Part shown: piece by piece, positions 25,796-35,530 of the stretch
Layout of the letters: each line of letters begins with the position of its first letter
How positions within the stretch are numbered: the first letter of the stretch is position 1
DNA from: Candidatus Brocadia carolinensis
GTDB lineage: Bacteria; Planctomycetota; Brocadiia; Brocadiales; Brocadiaceae
DNA: 51,046 nt
Assembly: GCA_002009475.1 (NCBI GenBank)
Contig: AYTS01000024.1
Coordinates: forward strand, 1-51,046
Reading direction: 5' to 3'
Notes under the pieces: generated by a model
Told to the model about the DNA's origin: nothing
Database searches by the model: none
Seen by the model: the letters and a program-made list of their open reading frames with translations, nothing else
Translations under genes and position numbers: made by a program

Positions 25796-26995
25796 GTGAA
25801 ACCGTGGCATGTTATTATCTATGTTATGGTGGTTCTGTTGGGGTTTAGTGTTGTTACCGTGTACAGCACAGATATGACAACTTCCGGGTCCGGCGGGGTG
25901 GGTTATCAATTCATAAAGCATATTTTATGGATAGGCGTAGGGTCCGTATTCTTAGTGACCATGTCAAAGGTCGATTATCATTATCTGCAGAAGTTAAGCA
26001 TTCCTCTGCTTGTCTTGTCTTTTGCCCTTCTCGTACTGGTGCTCGTGCCGGGGGTAGGCACGGTTACCAATGGCGCCCGGAGATGGATTCGCCTTAACCG
26101 TATCGTGGGCATCCAGCCGTCTGAATTCGCGAAGCTGGCAATGATTATATTTGTTGCGAATTACATTGCGAAAAGAGAAAGACGGATGTCTGAGTTCAAA
26201 TGTGGTTTCATAATACCCATTAGCATTATAGCAGCAGCAGGTGCTCTTGTGATGAAGGAGCCGGATTTCGGGACCGCTGCATTCATTGCAATACTGTCTA
26301 TGATTATGCTTATTGTTGGCGGGACAAGAATTATTTTTGTCTTTTTTACCGCTATAGCTTTTACCCCATTTATACATAAAATGTTGTTTGATGTTCCGTT
26401 TAGAAGAGTCAGGTTATTGGCCTTTCTTGACCCGTGGAAAGACCCTTCTGGGACGGGTTATCAGATAATTCAATCCTGGATTGCGCTTGGTTCCGGGGGT
26501 TTGACAGGATTAGGGCTGGGAAGTAGTAAACAAAAACTCTTTTTTTTACCGGAAAGCAATAGTGATTTTATATTTACCATCATTGGAGAGGAGTTTGGTT
26601 TTCTTGGGGTAATTGTTCTTATTGGACTGTTCCTGTTATTATTATGGCAGGGATTAAAGATTGTGCATACCGCTAAAGATGTGTTTGGGTTTTTTTTAGG
26701 GCTTGGGATTACGGTAATGTTTGGCTTACAGGCGATGCTTAATATTGCTGTTGTTTCAGGCGCTGTGCCAACAAAAGGCATTCCCCTGCCTTTTATCAGT
26801 TCCGGGGGGTCATCTTTGCTATTTTCCATGATAGGGGTTGGTATTTTGATCAACATAGCAAGGCAATCTTCTGTATGTGAAACGATAAGCTTGCCAACAG
26901 ATAAAGGGGAACTAACGGAAAACCAGGGCGATAGAATATTGCCTCTGAGGGTTTGGTCTAAGGTGACATCTAAGGTTGCACGTTTTTCTTGGTAA
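25796..26995 (+). CDS. ftsW: Septal peptidoglycan polymerase FtsW
   Basis: A 399-residue SEDS-family protein with about ten membrane helices. It polymerises glycan strands from lipid II together with FtsI. SEDS signatures are GARRWIRL, QPSEFAKLAMIIFVANY, KEPDFGTA and KGIPLPFISSGGSSL. It starts at GTG 25796 with GAAGGGG upstream. Two T8 runs inside it are in frame. Because the cluster also has ftsI, ftsL and ftsQ, this is FtsW rather than RodA. Confidence 0.95.
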   Translation: MKPWHVIIYVMVVLLGFSVVTVYSTDMTTSGSGGVGYQFIKHILWIGVGSVFLVTMSKVDYHYLQKLSIPLLVLSFALLVLVLVPGVGTVTNGARRWIRLNRIVGIQPSEFAKLAMIIFVANYIAKRERRMSEFKCGFIIPISIIAAAGALVMKEPDFGTAAFIAILSMIMLIVGGTRIIFVFFTAIAFTPFIHKMLFDVPFRRVRLLAFLDPWKDPSGTGYQIIQSWIALGSGGLTGLGLGSSKQKLFFLPESNSDFIFTIIGEEFGFLGVIVLIGLFLLLLWQGLKIVHTAKDVFGFFLGLGITVMFGLQAMLNIAVVSGAVPTKGIPLPFISSGGSSLLFSMIGVGILINIARQSSVCETISLPTDKGELTENQGDRILPLRVWSKVTSKVARFSW

Positions 26996-27113
26996 GAAAT
27001 CACAAGTTAGCTAGAGATTATGTGTAAATATTAAACGTATTATGGTTTTATAATGCGTCATGAATGTTTAGTATTTGTACCGCATTTTATACAGAAAAAA
27101 GGGGTATAAAAAA

Positions 27114-28239
27114 ATGAAAATAATTTTTGCGGGAGGCGGCACGGGTGGGCATTTCATGGCAGGGTTGAGTACGGCAGAAGAAATTCGTTCCAGGTTTCAT
27201 GAAGCAGAGATTATATTTTTTGGGTCAGATAAAAAATTTGAAAGACGTTGTGTGGAACGGAAAGGATTCCAATATCGTCAAGTACGGGCAGAAAAGTGGG
27301 GGAAATCGCTTAAGCATATGTTTGCCTGCGTTAGTTCATTGGTACTTGGCATTTTTGACTCACTCTTTGCGGTAAGGAAATTTAATCCTGATATTGTAGT
27401 TGGTCTGGGTGGATATGCATCCGTTGCGCCGGTTATTACGGCAAAATTGCTCGGTATTCCTTCTGTCGTACTTGAACAAAATGTAATTCCTGGAAAAGCA
27501 AACCGGTTTTTGTCCCGATGGTTGATGAGGTGTACTGCCATTGGCGTGGACCGCTCAAGTGGTTTAACAATGCAAAGGTTGTTCGCGTAACAGGGACGCC
27601 GATTCGGAAGGATATTTTGTCTAGTAAAAAAATGCATGCTGTTGAAAAGTTTGGCCTGAATGCTTCTAAAAAAAACAATACTGATTACCGGAGGCAGTCA
27701 GGGTTCGCAGGCAATCAACGATACGTTCTTAAGATGTTTGCCCAAGTTAGAATCTTTACATAACGAACTGCAGATTATCCACTGTACCGGTGAATATGGC
27801 TATGAGACTGCTAAGGCTGCATATAAAAAAAACGAAGATGGATGCATTTGTTTGTAGTTTTCTCGATGATATGGGTGCGGCTTTTAGCATGGCAGATATC
27901 ATTATTTGCAGGGCCGGTGCAACTACCATTGCGGAAATAACTGCCATAGGTATTCCTGCGATCTTGATACCATATCCGCACGCGGCAGACAACCACCAAT
28001 ATTGGAATGCCATGGAGCTGGTTAGTAACGGAGGGGGATATTTATTACAGCAACTTGACTTAACGCCGGAAAAAATCATAGAGCTTATTACGGACATCCT
28101 TGATAATAAAGAGAAGTATGATAGGATGAGGGTATTTAGTAAAGGAATGGGGATTCCCAAGGCAGCTTCGAATGTCGTTGACAATATTTGCAGGCTGATT
28201 GGTCTTAAAGGTGCACAATTTGCGCTGATTGTTGGCTAA
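27114..28239 (+). CDS. murG: UDP-GlcNAc transferase forming lipid II (three frameshifts)
   Basis: A GT28 glycosyltransferase on the inner face of the membrane. It reads as four frames. The first segment has FAGGGTGGHFMAGL and VGLGGYASVAPVITA. A base is missing near 27519 (one G restores SRWVDEVYCHW). One A must be removed from A8 at 27668-27675 (SKKTILITGGSQGSQAIND) and one from A8 at 27825-27832 (YKKTKMDAFVCSFLDDM). The last segment has ICRAGATTIAEI and IPYPHAADNHQ, the UDP-GlcNAc site. The repaired length is 374 residues, normal for MurG. The start is ATG 27114 after an AAAGGGG site. Confidence 0.92.
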
Positions 28240-28280
28240 TTTTAACGGTGAACGCTGTGTTTTACCAGGAGATGAAAATC

Positions 28281-28358
28281 ATGCGCTTGAAAGGATACAA
28301 GGAAATCATTTCCTATAATACAAGTTATTGTAGACCAAAAGAGGGAATCGCGTTATGA
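28281..28358 (+). CDS. Possible 25-residue leader peptide coupled to murC
   Basis: In the 115-base murG-murC gap, an ATG at 28281 with AGGAG 10 bases upstream opens a 25-codon frame (MRLKGYKEIISYNTSYCRPK and five more residues). It ends in TGA overlapping the murC ATG (ATGA). The ribosome binding site plus stop-start overlap is what translational coupling looks like. No homology is claimed; it may be a leader, a diverged remnant or chance. Confidence 0.35.
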   Translation: MRLKGYKEIISYNTSYCRPKEGIAL

Positions 28359-29788
28359 ATTCATCAGAGAGTGGAAAAATGTCAACATCAGTGTTAGAAA
28401 CTCAATTTGATTGTCGGCCATTGCGGGGGCATTGCGTATACTTTATTGGGATTGGTGGAATTGGGATGAGTGCTGTTGCCCGTATTCTTATTCATGAAGG
28501 GTGTATTGTTGCTGGTTCTGATTTACGGACGTCTCCGTTGATTTCAACGCTTGAAGAAATGGGGGCCAAGATCAATACCAAGCAAGATGGGAGTTTTATG
28601 TCATCGGAAACAGACATGGTAGTGGTATCGGCGTCGATTTCTGAAGATAATCTGGACCTGAAAACTGCCCGGAAGATGGGAATAAAAGTGGTGAAATACT
28701 CACAAATTCTTGGCTCATTAATGAAAGAAAAACGTGGTATAGCGATTAGTGGTACGCATGGAAAGACAACGACAAGTGCAATGATCTCTACCATACTAAA
28801 AACAGCGGGAAAGGATCCAACCTTCGTCATCGGTGGGGAGGTGCCTGATATTGGTGGTAATGCACATCTGGGAAAGGGAAATTTGTTTGTCGCAGAGGCT
28901 TGTGAATATGACAGATCGTTTTTAAACCTTGCTCCACAAGTGGGTGTTATTACGAATATTGAAGAGGATCATTTAGATTATTACGAAAACATTGAAAAAA
29001 TAATTCATGCCTTTGGAGATTTTGCATCCTCGATTTCAAAAGATGGTTTGTTGGTTGTAAATGGCAAAGACAACAACATTGTTGCCGCCATACAAAGAGC
29101 AAATTGTAAGGTAGAGACATATTCTTTTGATAACTCCTCTGATTGGTATTGCGAAGTTCTTTCTGGCAGCAATGGCCTAAAAAGATTTAGCGTATTTCAT
29201 ACAGATAAATTTTTTTGCGAAATTACGTTGCGAATACCAGGCGCTCATAATGTGATGAATGCATTGGCTGCCGCGGCAGTGTGTACATTTATTGGAGTGG
29301 ATAAGGACGCTATTAAAACGGCATTATCGAATTTTCAGGGAGCAAATCGACGGTTCCAAATTATTGGTGTACGGAATGGTATTACGGTAATTGACGATTA
29401 CGCGCATCATCCAACCGAGATACGTGTTACCTTGAGAGCGGCACGGGAACTTTATCCTGAAAAAAACATATGGTGTGTATTTCAACCCCATCAATATAGC
29501 AGAACACGGCACTTATTGAAAGAATTCTCACGATCTTTCCAAAATGCAAACCGGGTTATTCTTGCAGATATTTATGCAACGCGGGATAGTGATTATGAAA
29601 AAACCGCCATGAATGCCATGAAGTTATATGAAGAGACCCGTAATACAGGTATGGACATCCAATATATTCCACAATTGAGCGACATAGTAAATGTGCTTTA
29701 CTCAAACGTAAGACCAGGAGATATTGTCATGACCATGGGAGCTGGCGATGTCTGGAAAGTCGCTTATGATTTAGTCTCAAGATTCTAA
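28355..29788 (+). CDS. murC: UDP-N-acetylmuramate:L-alanine ligase
   Basis: A 477-residue Mur ligase adding the first amino acid of the stem peptide. It has an N-terminal Rossmann start (VYFIGIGGIGMSAVARIL), ATP loop ISGTHGKTTTSAM, EACEYDRSFL, and the late segments DDYAHHPTEI and FQPHQYSRT that define MurC. About 25 residues precede the usual start; ATG 28379 is an alternative. GAGGG precedes ATG 28355. ddl follows after 16 bases; murB is not fused and not in the window. Confidence 0.97.
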   Translation: MNSSESGKMSTSVLETQFDCRPLRGHCVYFIGIGGIGMSAVARILIHEGCIVAGSDLRTSPLISTLEEMGAKINTKQDGSFMSSETDMVVVSASISEDNLDLKTARKMGIKVVKYSQILGSLMKEKRGIAISGTHGKTTTSAMISTILKTAGKDPTFVIGGEVPDIGGNAHLGKGNLFVAEACEYDRSFLNLAPQVGVITNIEEDHLDYYENIEKIIHAFGDFASSISKDGLLVVNGKDNNIVAAIQRANCKVETYSFDNSSDWYCEVLSGSNGLKRFSVFHTDKFFCEITLRIPGAHNVMNALAAAAVCTFIGVDKDAIKTALSNFQGANRRFQIIGVRNGITVIDDYAHHPTEIRVTLRAARELYPEKNIWCVFQPHQYSRTRHLLKEFSRSFQNANRVILADIYATRDSDYEKTAMNAMKLYEETRNTGMDIQYIPQLSDIVNVLYSNVRPGDIVMTMGAGDVWKVAYDLVSRF

Positions 29789-29804
29789 AAGGAAGAGGTG
29801 TAGG

Positions 29805-30809
29805 ATGAAACCAAAAAATGTAGTGGTATTGATGGGCGGGGTGTCTTCTGAACGTGAAATTTCATTGCGTTCTGGCAACGCAGTGGCAAAGGCATTAGAG
29901 GAGGCGGGATTTACTGTTTCCTGTATCGACGTGAAAGATGAGAAGATTGAGGAACTAGATCATAGAGAAAGAGGTGTTGCTTTTATTGCCTTACATGGAT
30001 ATTTTGGCGAAGATGGGGGTGTGCAACAATTATTAGAATCAAAGGGCATCCCCTACACGGGTTCTGGGGTTAGCGCCAGCAAGCTTGCTATGGATAAATT
30101 AGCGACAAAAAATTGCTTTGTTGAGGCTGGTCTCAAAACACCAGATTATATCACCATGACGGAATTCCAGGAATTAAATGAAATACAACACGAAGTAATG
30201 AGACTTGGATTACCGGTCGTTTTAAAACCTATACGAAATGGTTCCAGCATTGGAATATCAATAGTAAAAGATATCAGTGGCCTTCAATTGGGTTTGCAAA
30301 AGGCATTTGAATTCGGATACGAGGTGCTTATAGAGAAATATATAAAAGGACGTGAATTGACTGTTGGTATATTAGATGACAGGGCGTTGCCTGTAATTGA
30401 AGTGAAACCGGCAATGGAATTTTTTAATTATGATGCTAAATACAAGGATAACAGGACAGAATATTTGATTGTAGAAAAAACATCGGACAAAAATGATACA
30501 AAGTCTGATAATTCACTCCTCAAGATAGGATCTCTTCCCTCTTATCTTTATGCTGAGGCACAGGATTTGGCTCTGCAGGCTCATAGAGTGCTTGGGTGTA
30601 GAGGATTTTCAAGAGTAGACATGCTATTAGACGGAGAGGATGAATTTTATTTGCTGGAAGTAAATACAATTCCTGGTTTTACTGAAAAAAGCTTACTACC
30701 TAAGGCGGCAAAGGCAGCCGGTATATCTTTCTCTGCGTTATGTGAAAAAATTGTTGATCTCGCCTTTCAGAGCACTCTTGTCAGTGTAAATGAAGCAATC
30801 CAAAGTTAA
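29805..30809 (+). CDS. ddl: D-alanine:D-alanine ligase
   Basis: A 334-residue ATP-grasp enzyme making the D-Ala-D-Ala dipeptide used by MurF. It starts VVLMGGVSSEREISLRSG; FIALHGYFGEDG, IPYTGSGVSASKLAMDK and the metal-binding FYLLEVNTIPGFT are diagnostic. GGAAGAGG lies before ATG 29805. A roughly 15-residue polar insert (TSDKNDTKSDNS, about residues 227-238) lies in the omega-loop region. Its 3' end overlaps the ftsQ-like start by 20 bases. Confidence 0.96.
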   Translation: MKPKNVVVLMGGVSSEREISLRSGNAVAKALEEAGFTVSCIDVKDEKIEELDHRERGVAFIALHGYFGEDGGVQQLLESKGIPYTGSGVSASKLAMDKLATKNCFVEAGLKTPDYITMTEFQELNEIQHEVMRLGLPVVLKPIRNGSSIGISIVKDISGLQLGLQKAFEFGYEVLIEKYIKGRELTVGILDDRALPVIEVKPAMEFFNYDAKYKDNRTEYLIVEKTSDKNDTKSDNSLLKIGSLPSYLYAEAQDLALQAHRVLGCRGFSRVDMLLDGEDEFYLLEVNTIPGFTEKSLLPKAAKAAGISFSALCEKIVDLAFQSTLVSVNEAIQS

Positions 30810-31734
30810 CGTTTCTGTATTGCGGTCCCTCACTCTTACGGCAATTATGAATGCTTTTACCGCCAAAATGAGCGCATTACGAAGGACTCTGTACCCTTTT
30901 TTTTTTCGTTTTACCATATTTGCCTGCATAATAATTTTTATTATGTGGGGGATGCAAAGGGCATGGTATTCCTTAACAGAATTGAATATTTTCAAAGTGA
31001 GTCCCGTCAGTTTTTCTTTGCATACTCCCTCATGGATGAATGAACATTTTTCTGAGGATATAAAACGTATAGCAGCCTTGAATGATCAATATGGCATGTA
31101 TGAAAATAATTTGACCCGAAGGATAGCAGATATTTACGGGGGAGTTGTTTTGGTGAAGAATGTGGATTCAATTAAAAGAGTTTTTCCTAACAAGCTAGCC
31201 ATCAAACTTGTGCTCCGAAAACCGGTGGCTATCGTCAAAAGTAGAAATAATACCTATCTCGTGGATCAGGATGGTGTCTTATTGCCAAAAGAATATTACA
31301 CATTAAAAAATGAAGGATATGATAGTCCCTATATCCAGAGTAGTAAGCTCGAAAGATTGCCTTTGTATGGAACTGAATGGAATGATAAGGGTGTTAAGGC
31401 AGGAATAGAGCTGGTGAAATTTCTCAGGGCAAATAATATTCATACCCTTTTTAAAATTATAGCAGTTGATGTGTCCAGCGTATGTAAAAGGCGCTCCACC
31501 GGTAAGAGTGATATCATATTATGGACGGAAAACAACACTCAGATACGATGGGGATGCTCTCCTTTATGTAATGAACAGAATGAACTCTCGAATGAAGAGA
31601 AATTGCAAAACCTCTTAAGCATCGCAAAGACAGAAGGGACAAATTTAAAATTGATGGAATATGTTGATGTTCGCTGGAAAAAACCTTTGGGTAAACGATG
31701 GGCAAAGATTACCGAGGTCGTTGAAGAACCTTAA
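30790..31734 (+). CDS. ftsQ: FtsQ/DivIB-like cell-division protein
   Basis: A 314-residue bitopic membrane protein with a basic N-terminus, one membrane helix (about 38-56, FTIFACIIIFIMW), a periplasmic POTRA-like region and a beta domain. The FPNKLAIKLVLRKPVAIVK and NTYLVDQDGVLLP segments correspond to the conserved FtsQ pattern (P-L-x-I-x-V-x-E-R-x-P-x-A, then V-D-x-x-G). It is the last dcw gene here. In most bacteria ftsA and ftsZ follow; here a tRNA and secretion genes do. A T10 run at 30897-30906 lies in it, but this frame is the only one with a start codon, so I accept it as is. Confidence 0.82.
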   Translation: MKQSKVNVSVLRSLTLTAIMNAFTAKMSALRRTLYPFFFRFTIFACIIIFIMWGMQRAWYSLTELNIFKVSPVSFSLHTPSWMNEHFSEDIKRIAALNDQYGMYENNLTRRIADIYGGVVLVKNVDSIKRVFPNKLAIKLVLRKPVAIVKSRNNTYLVDQDGVLLPKEYYTLKNEGYDSPYIQSSKLERLPLYGTEWNDKGVKAGIELVKFLRANNIHTLFKIIAVDVSSVCKRRSTGKSDIILWTENNTQIRWGCSPLCNEQNELSNEEKLQNLLSIAKTEGTNLKLMEYVDVRWKKPLGKRWAKITEVVEEP

Positions 31735-31849
31735 GGCATGGTTGACAAAGTATGATTCGTTTGTTTCCATGCACAGCACTGCCTTCTTCATGGCCAATTC
31801 TCTGCCGGTGCATCATCAATGAGTATTCCGAAAAAGGAATGAAAATTGT

Positions 31850-31877
31850 TTGACTTTTTTTGGCGTGATGTTAAAAT
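31850..31877 (+). promoter_or_regulatory. Promoter of tRNA-Leu
   Basis: TTGACT at 31850 and TAAAAT at 31872 are 16 bases apart and end 46 bases before the mature tRNA 5' end. Confidence 0.5.
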
Positions 31878-31923
31878 TACTAACTATCTCGGTTTAAATC
31901 AGATAGGAACAATTCTACAAATA

Positions 31924-32012
31924 GCGGAAGTGGCGGAATCGGCAGACGCGCTAGTTTGAGGTGCTAGTGTCAATAAAACGACGTGGGGGTTCAAGTCCCC
32001 CCTTCCGCACCA
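31924..32012 (+). tRNA. tRNA-Leu (anticodon GAG)
   Basis: The acceptor arms GCGGAAG (31924-31930) and CTTCCGC (32002-32008) pair fully, followed by discriminator A and an encoded CCA (32010-32012). The anticodon arm is CTAGT-TTGAGGT-GCTAG with anticodon GAG at 31958-31960. The long variable arm of class II tRNAs and a T-arm GGGGGTTCAAGTCCCCC are present. It separates the dcw cluster from the secretion cluster. Confidence 0.97.
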
Positions 32013-32164
32013 TTCTGTGTCACCCACCAGCAGTAGTTAAGATCAAGCGTATTCCGTGAAATTAGGAACACATGTTGACGTCACTCCCTCGTTAGTATAC
32101 GGCACAGTTACAATAAAATGGCAGGAATGAAGATAAGATTTACCCATTCATAGGAGATTTGTTG

Positions 32165-34223
32165 ATGAACAAATGCAGATTCCTCGCAGGGGTAATTATT
32201 CTGTTGCTTTCTGGTGGTTGCAAGGAAACGCAGATAAGGCAATCCGATTTTATACCGTTTAAAGCGCCGGTTACCCTTTCAACCTCCACGGAAGAGGTAG
32301 AAAAAAGGCCCTGGGAATTTGAAATCTCGCCAAAAGAAGCGGTTCCGGGAGAAAAGCACGAAGGAATCTCGGATGAATTCGTTTATAAATATGAGACGAA
32401 GAAACCAGAACCTTCCATCCGCAAATCTGAGTATACGGGAGAGAAAATCGATATCACCTTTAATTTTGACAATGCGGAATTAAAAGACGTTCTCCAGATC
32501 ATCCTGGGTGAAATTCTGAATGTGAATTACATTTTAGATAAACGGGTGGCAGGTACCATTAATCTTCATGCCACCGGACAGGTTTATAGAGAAGAACTCA
32601 TTTCCATGTTGAATACCCTGCTGTATGTGTATGACTTTGCGATTATGAGAGATGGTGATTTATACAGAATACTGCCCAAGGCAGAAACTCGTTCAGAGAC
32701 AAATATTGTGGTTTATGGGGATAAAATTCCGCCGTATGATAAAAGTATCATGATTCAAATTGTTCCTCTTCAGTACGAAAGCCCGAAAAATTTAAATGCG
32801 ACTTTAAGGCCATTTATGACGAGTGTGGGGAATATTGTTACCCACGGCGAAGCACCCTTTATTATAATTGTTGAAGTTGCATCAAACATGGAAAAGCTGC
32901 TCACCTTAATAAAAACCTTTGATATGCCTTTTTTTGCAGGTAAAGCCATGAAATTTTATGATTTCAAATATGCCGATGGGAAAAACGTGGCAAAAGACCT
33001 TACTACCCTTGCACAGTCGTTGGGAGCAAAAGCAGGCGCAGAGGGAGAACTTAGTTTTATTCCATTCACTGACTCCAATAGAATACTCGTTGTTACAAAG
33101 GTACCGGAACTTTTGCCAAAAATAGACCTCTGGGTAAAGAACATTGATGTCGCACCATCAGAGTTGGAGGAGGATGTCAAGGTGTATGTGTATAAAGTAC
33201 AACATCAAAAAGCTGAAACGATTGTGCCGGTTCTCACGCAGGTTTATAGCGAAAAAATGGCTGCGCAGCCTAAGGTGGCAGGAAAGCAACAGCCTGAGGC
33301 AATGAAGATTGTGGCCGACCCAAAAACCAATACCATTGTTGTGAAGGCATTGCCCGCGGATTATCGGGCGATAAAGTCGATCATAGAGGCGGTAGATGCT
33401 ACACCACAGCAAGTATTTATTGAGGCGTTAATTTTAGAAATTCGCCTTGATGATACTTTAAAATATGGAACACAGTGGTTATATGACAACTTGAATGGTT
33501 TAACGGCTGGTGGACTATATAAAAGTGCAGGTGCAATTGAAAAAATAACGGTGCCAGGAGTCGCACATACCGTTGGCCAGCCATTTTTACGTTATAAAGA
33601 TCAAAATTTTGATGTTTTAATCGAACTCCTTGCAACAAATAGGAATGTAAAGGTATTATCTGCGCCGCATCTCCTTGTACGAGACGAACAGCCGGCACAT
33701 ATCCAGGTTGGTCAGGAAGTGCCTATTCAAGCTGCTACGACACAGGGGACAGGTCAAACGGCCATTTTTCAACAGATACAGTACCGTGATACCGGCGTCA
33801 TCCTTACGGTTACACCACACATTGCCGAAAATGATTATATTACCCTGGATATAAAACAAGAAGTGAGTGATGCAGATAAAACTAGTACTGGGGTGGAGGA
33901 TTCACCAACCTTTACTACGCGTAATGCTGAAACATCGCTCGTGGTAAAGAGTGGATACACCATAAGTCTGGGGGGGTATTATCCAGCAAAGCGAAGAAAA
34001 AAGTGTTAGTAAAGTGCCGATTGTGGGCGATATTCCTTATGTCGGGAATCTCTTTAAATCCACCGAAACTGCAAATATAAGGCGGGAGCTATTGATGCTT
34101 ATCACCCCTTATATCGCGAATAATGCAGAAGAGGCAGACGTCTTGACAAAGGCCTTTCAGAAAAAATTAAAGGAGATAGAACCGCTCATAACACAGAGGA
34201 TAGATGATGTTGTGGACTTCTAA
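32165..34223 (+). CDS. gspD: Type II secretion secretin GspD, lipoprotein form (one frameshift)
   Basis: The outer-membrane channel of type II secretion. A signal peptide with lipobox (LLLSGGC, Cys about 20) suggests self-anchoring as a lipoprotein. N0 (FDNAELKDVLQIILGEILNV), N1 and N2 modules follow, then the secretin core: VFIEALILEIRLDD, APHLLVRDEQPAHIQVGQEV, YRDTGVILTVTPHI. A G7 run at 33970-33976 breaks the frame; with six G it continues LGGIIQQSEEKSVSKVPIVG and ends 34223 after NIRRELLMLITPYI. The repaired length is 685 residues. GGAG lies 8 bases before ATG 32165. It overlaps gspI by 20 bases. Confidence 0.92.
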
Positions 34224-34746
34224 CGCCAGAGATAAAAGGGGATTTACTATTCTTGAGGTTATGGTCGCATTAGTCATCGTGGGAATTTCTATCGGGATCT
34301 TTTTTAGTTTGATCGGTAATTCATCAAGGTTAAGAGAAAAAATTGACAGACATGCGGAATTGTTACTTCTTGCCAGAACGAAAACAGAAGCGGCTTTGTT
34401 AGGGATATTGAAGGATACTCCTCAAATGAATGATACGGGAAAAATTTTCGAAGGAATAACAAAGGATGGGTCGTCGTGGAAGGTATCCGAGGTAGATAAA
34501 TATAAAGAAGCAATGGATAAAATCGATCTCTCGGAGAATAGTGCTGAAGAAAGCTTCGTAGAAATTCCACCCGAAGGAACTACTTTGCTGAGTACGCTTG
34601 TCGGAGGAATATCCATTGAAACGATCTTCTTCCCTGGAGCATCGGAAGGGAGACATGCGGAAGAAGAGGGCAAGGCAGATGAGAACACGGAGGGGAATAC
34701 TGAGGGGAATACTGAGGAGGAGATAGAAGAGAATACAGAGGAATAG
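34204..34746 (+). CDS. gspI: Type II secretion minor pseudopilin (GspI-like) with acidic tail
   Basis: A 180-residue prepilin-like protein. The class III signal is RG-FTILEVMVALVIVGISIG, cleaved by the prepilin peptidase after Gly13, with Glu at +5. The helix is followed by a polar domain and a Glu-rich tail (about 150-180) encoded by a short tandem repeat (NTEG units at 34690-34717). The sequence and position right after gspD fit GspI or GspH; GspI is preferred because J and K follow in order. It starts inside the gspD 3' end. Confidence 0.75.
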   Translation: MMLWTSNARDKRGFTILEVMVALVIVGISIGIFFSLIGNSSRLREKIDRHAELLLLARTKTEAALLGILKDTPQMNDTGKIFEGITKDGSSWKVSEVDKYKEAMDKIDLSENSAEESFVEIPPEGTTLLSTLVGGISIETIFFPGASEGRHAEEEGKADENTEGNTEGNTEEEIEENTEE

Positions 34747-34771
34747 ATATTTTCGTCTTAAAAAGAAGCAC

Positions 34772-35530
34772 ATGAAGCAACAAGTAGGTTTTACTCTGTT
34801 TGAATTAGTTCTGGCGCTTTTCATTGGAACTCTCTTGATTATGGCGGGCACGTATGCAATACGGGTTGGTTTATTTTCTATGGAAAGAGGAGAGGTTTGG
34901 TTCAATGAATCAACAAAGGAAAAAGCCGTTTACGATTTCTTCTGGCAACAGTCCTCTTCGCTGCGTATTCAGAAGGTACCAGAGAAAAGTATTGGAGCAG
35001 CTCAAGAAAACAAAAATCACAAAAAACCGGAAATCCTCTATTTTACCGGAGAAAGAGATTTTCTTACCTTTGTGTCCCCTCTTTCCTTTGCAAGACATTA
35101 TGGCCAGGGTTTGGTAATTGCCAATTATAAAGTTAAGATAAATAATAACGGGTTGTGGGATCTTAGTTACTCAGAACTCAGGGCTAACCCCACGGCATTA
35201 ATTTCCTTATCTGAAGTATCGGAAAGCCGGTTGCGCGCCGATAAGGAGCCAATCATTTTTCTCAAAGACTGTGATAAAATTTTGTTTACTTATCTTGATG
35301 ACACGGGTGATAAAACTGGTGGCGAAGAAGGCATCGATGCGGAAGAGAAAAAAGCTGACAGTACACCGAAAGCCGACCATGAAAAGTTTCTGGATGCTGA
35401 TACTATAGAAGGTACCGATTTGCAATGGAAAGAAGAAATGAAGAAGAAGGTCCCGCTGGCAATAAAATTGTTAGTGTCAAAACACGGAAAGGAACAAGAG
35501 TTGATATCACCAATCATGGCTATGTATTAA
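34772..35530 (+). CDS. gspJ: Type II secretion minor pseudopilin GspJ-like
   Basis: A 252-residue pseudopilin with signal VG-FTLFELVLALFIGTLLIM (cleavage after Gly6, Glu at +5). A globular domain follows, with QLKE-type strands and a ProRich-free acidic insert (GEEGIDAEEKKADSTPKADH, about 188-207). GspJ forms the pilus tip with GspI and GspK. Its end overlaps the putative gspK start by about 100 bases. That is long, so the true gspK start may lie later at a non-standard codon. Confidence 0.75.
   Translation: MKQQVGFTLFELVLALFIGTLLIMAGTYAIRVGLFSMERGEVWFNESTKEKAVYDFFWQQSSSLRIQKVPEKSIGAAQENKNHKKPEILYFTGERDFLTFVSPLSFARHYGQGLVIANYKVKINNNGLWDLSYSELRANPTALISLSEVSESRLRADKEPIIFLKDCDKILFTYLDDTGDKTGGEEGIDAEEKKADSTPKADHEKFLDADTIEGTDLQWKEEMKKKVPLAIKLLVSKHGKEQELISPIMAMY

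Noticed and set aside
30897..30906. T10 run in the ftsQ-like gene as another frameshift
   Set aside because: Neither alternative frame upstream offers a usable start codon, and the written frame gives a normal basic N-terminus plus membrane helix.
34690..34717. Short tandem repeat in gspI as a phase-variation switch
   Set aside because: The repeat unit preserves the frame (Asn-Thr-Glu-Gly units), so copy-number change alters tail length rather than switching expression.
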